From Desulfobacteraceae bacterium (GTDB lineage Bacteria > Desulfobacterota > DSM-4660 > Desulfatiglandales > Desulfatiglandaceae), in contig CP070700.1 of the NCBI GenBank assembly GCA_020349865.1, positions 438,072 to 450,503 of the forward strand: 12,432 nt of DNA. The letters run 5' to 3'. Of this stretch, positions 12,331 through 12,432 are shown piece after piece (position 1 is the first letter of the stretch; each line of letters starts with the position of its first letter). Made by a program: the position numbers and the translations under genes. The notes below the pieces were generated by a model. That model was not told the origin of the DNA, searched no databases, and saw only the letters and a list, made by a program, of their open reading frames with translations.

Positions 12331-12344
12331 ACGAAAGGACAGGG

Positions 12345-12432
12345 ATGAATCTAACATATAAAGACTTGATTGCGTTTCATGGGCACAGCTGTCCCGGGCT
12401 GGCAATCGGATATAGGATGTCAAAAGCCGCCC
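12345..12432 (+). CDS. FmdE-family protein, 5' end (partial)
   Basis: ATG at 12345 with AAAGGA (12334-12339) five bases upstream opens a frame that runs off the window end. The 29 visible residues begin MNLTYKDLIAFHGHSCPGLA and continue IGYRMSKAA. FHGHxCPGLxxGYR is the hallmark of the FmdE domain, named after formylmethanofuran dehydrogenase subunit E of methanogens but widespread as a stand-alone metal-binding protein in sulfate-reducing and other anaerobic bacteria, often near molybdenum or tungsten functions. His12, His14 and Cys16 are the likely metal-site residues. Whether it is a short FmdE-only protein or has a C-terminal zinc-binding extension cannot be seen here. Confidence 0.88.
   Translation, partial: MNLTYKDLIAFHGHSCPGLAIGYRMSKAA

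Noticed and set aside
12082..12423. 113-codon minus-strand frame
   Set aside because: It is antisense to the repeat, the structured leader and the clear FmdE start; its composition mirrors the repeat rather than a protein.

Overview
The window looks like an accessory stretch of a Desulfobacterota (deltaproteobacterial) chromosome. This is an inference from gene content: an orphan ADP-forming acyl-CoA synthetase alpha-type protein, an FmdE-family protein, a remnant of a PAS-kinase N-terminus of the type common in that phylum, and intergenic spaces full of short GGGG-plus-TTGA repeat ends typical of REP-associated tyrosine transposase (RAYT) debris. No rRNA, tRNA, CRISPR array or complete transposase gene was seen.

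Left part (1-3650). The 3' end of an unrecognised gene is followed by a decayed RAYT 5' end. Next comes a GC-rich minus-strand CoA-binding/succinyl-CoA-ligase-like protein. A 630-bp repeat-bearing gap then leads to tag (3-methyladenine DNA glycosylase I) and a small YdhR-like ferredoxin-fold protein.

Middle (3651-7546). A ybaK-like tRNA-editing gene and ywbE form a small operon. Two direct copies of an 84-bp palindromic repeat lie outside it. A 28-codon PAS-kinase relic lies just upstream. A GC-rich, hairpin-dense stretch precedes a tspO gene, followed by a 5'-truncated cupin gene and an SDR (FabG-like) oxidoreductase. Two copies of a different short repeat lie outside the cupin-SDR pair.

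Right part (7547-12432). Four same-direction copies of one repeat family (starts near 7631, 9085, 11023 and 12036; a short fifth copy at 1971) alternate with gene modules: a lipoprotein alpha/beta hydrolase; a two-gene cassette (a putative PD-(D/E)xK nuclease plus a 305-residue protein with weak nitrilase-fold resemblance); a minus-strand membrane protein with a zinc ribbon; and the beginning of an fmdE gene behind a strongly structured leader.

The genes do not form one pathway. The main points of interest are the one-repeat-one-module layout at the right end and the uncharacterised nuclease cassette, which could be a defence or conflict system. Start codons were reassigned from Shine-Dalgarno placement for the YdhR-like, SDR, hydrolase and 305-residue genes.
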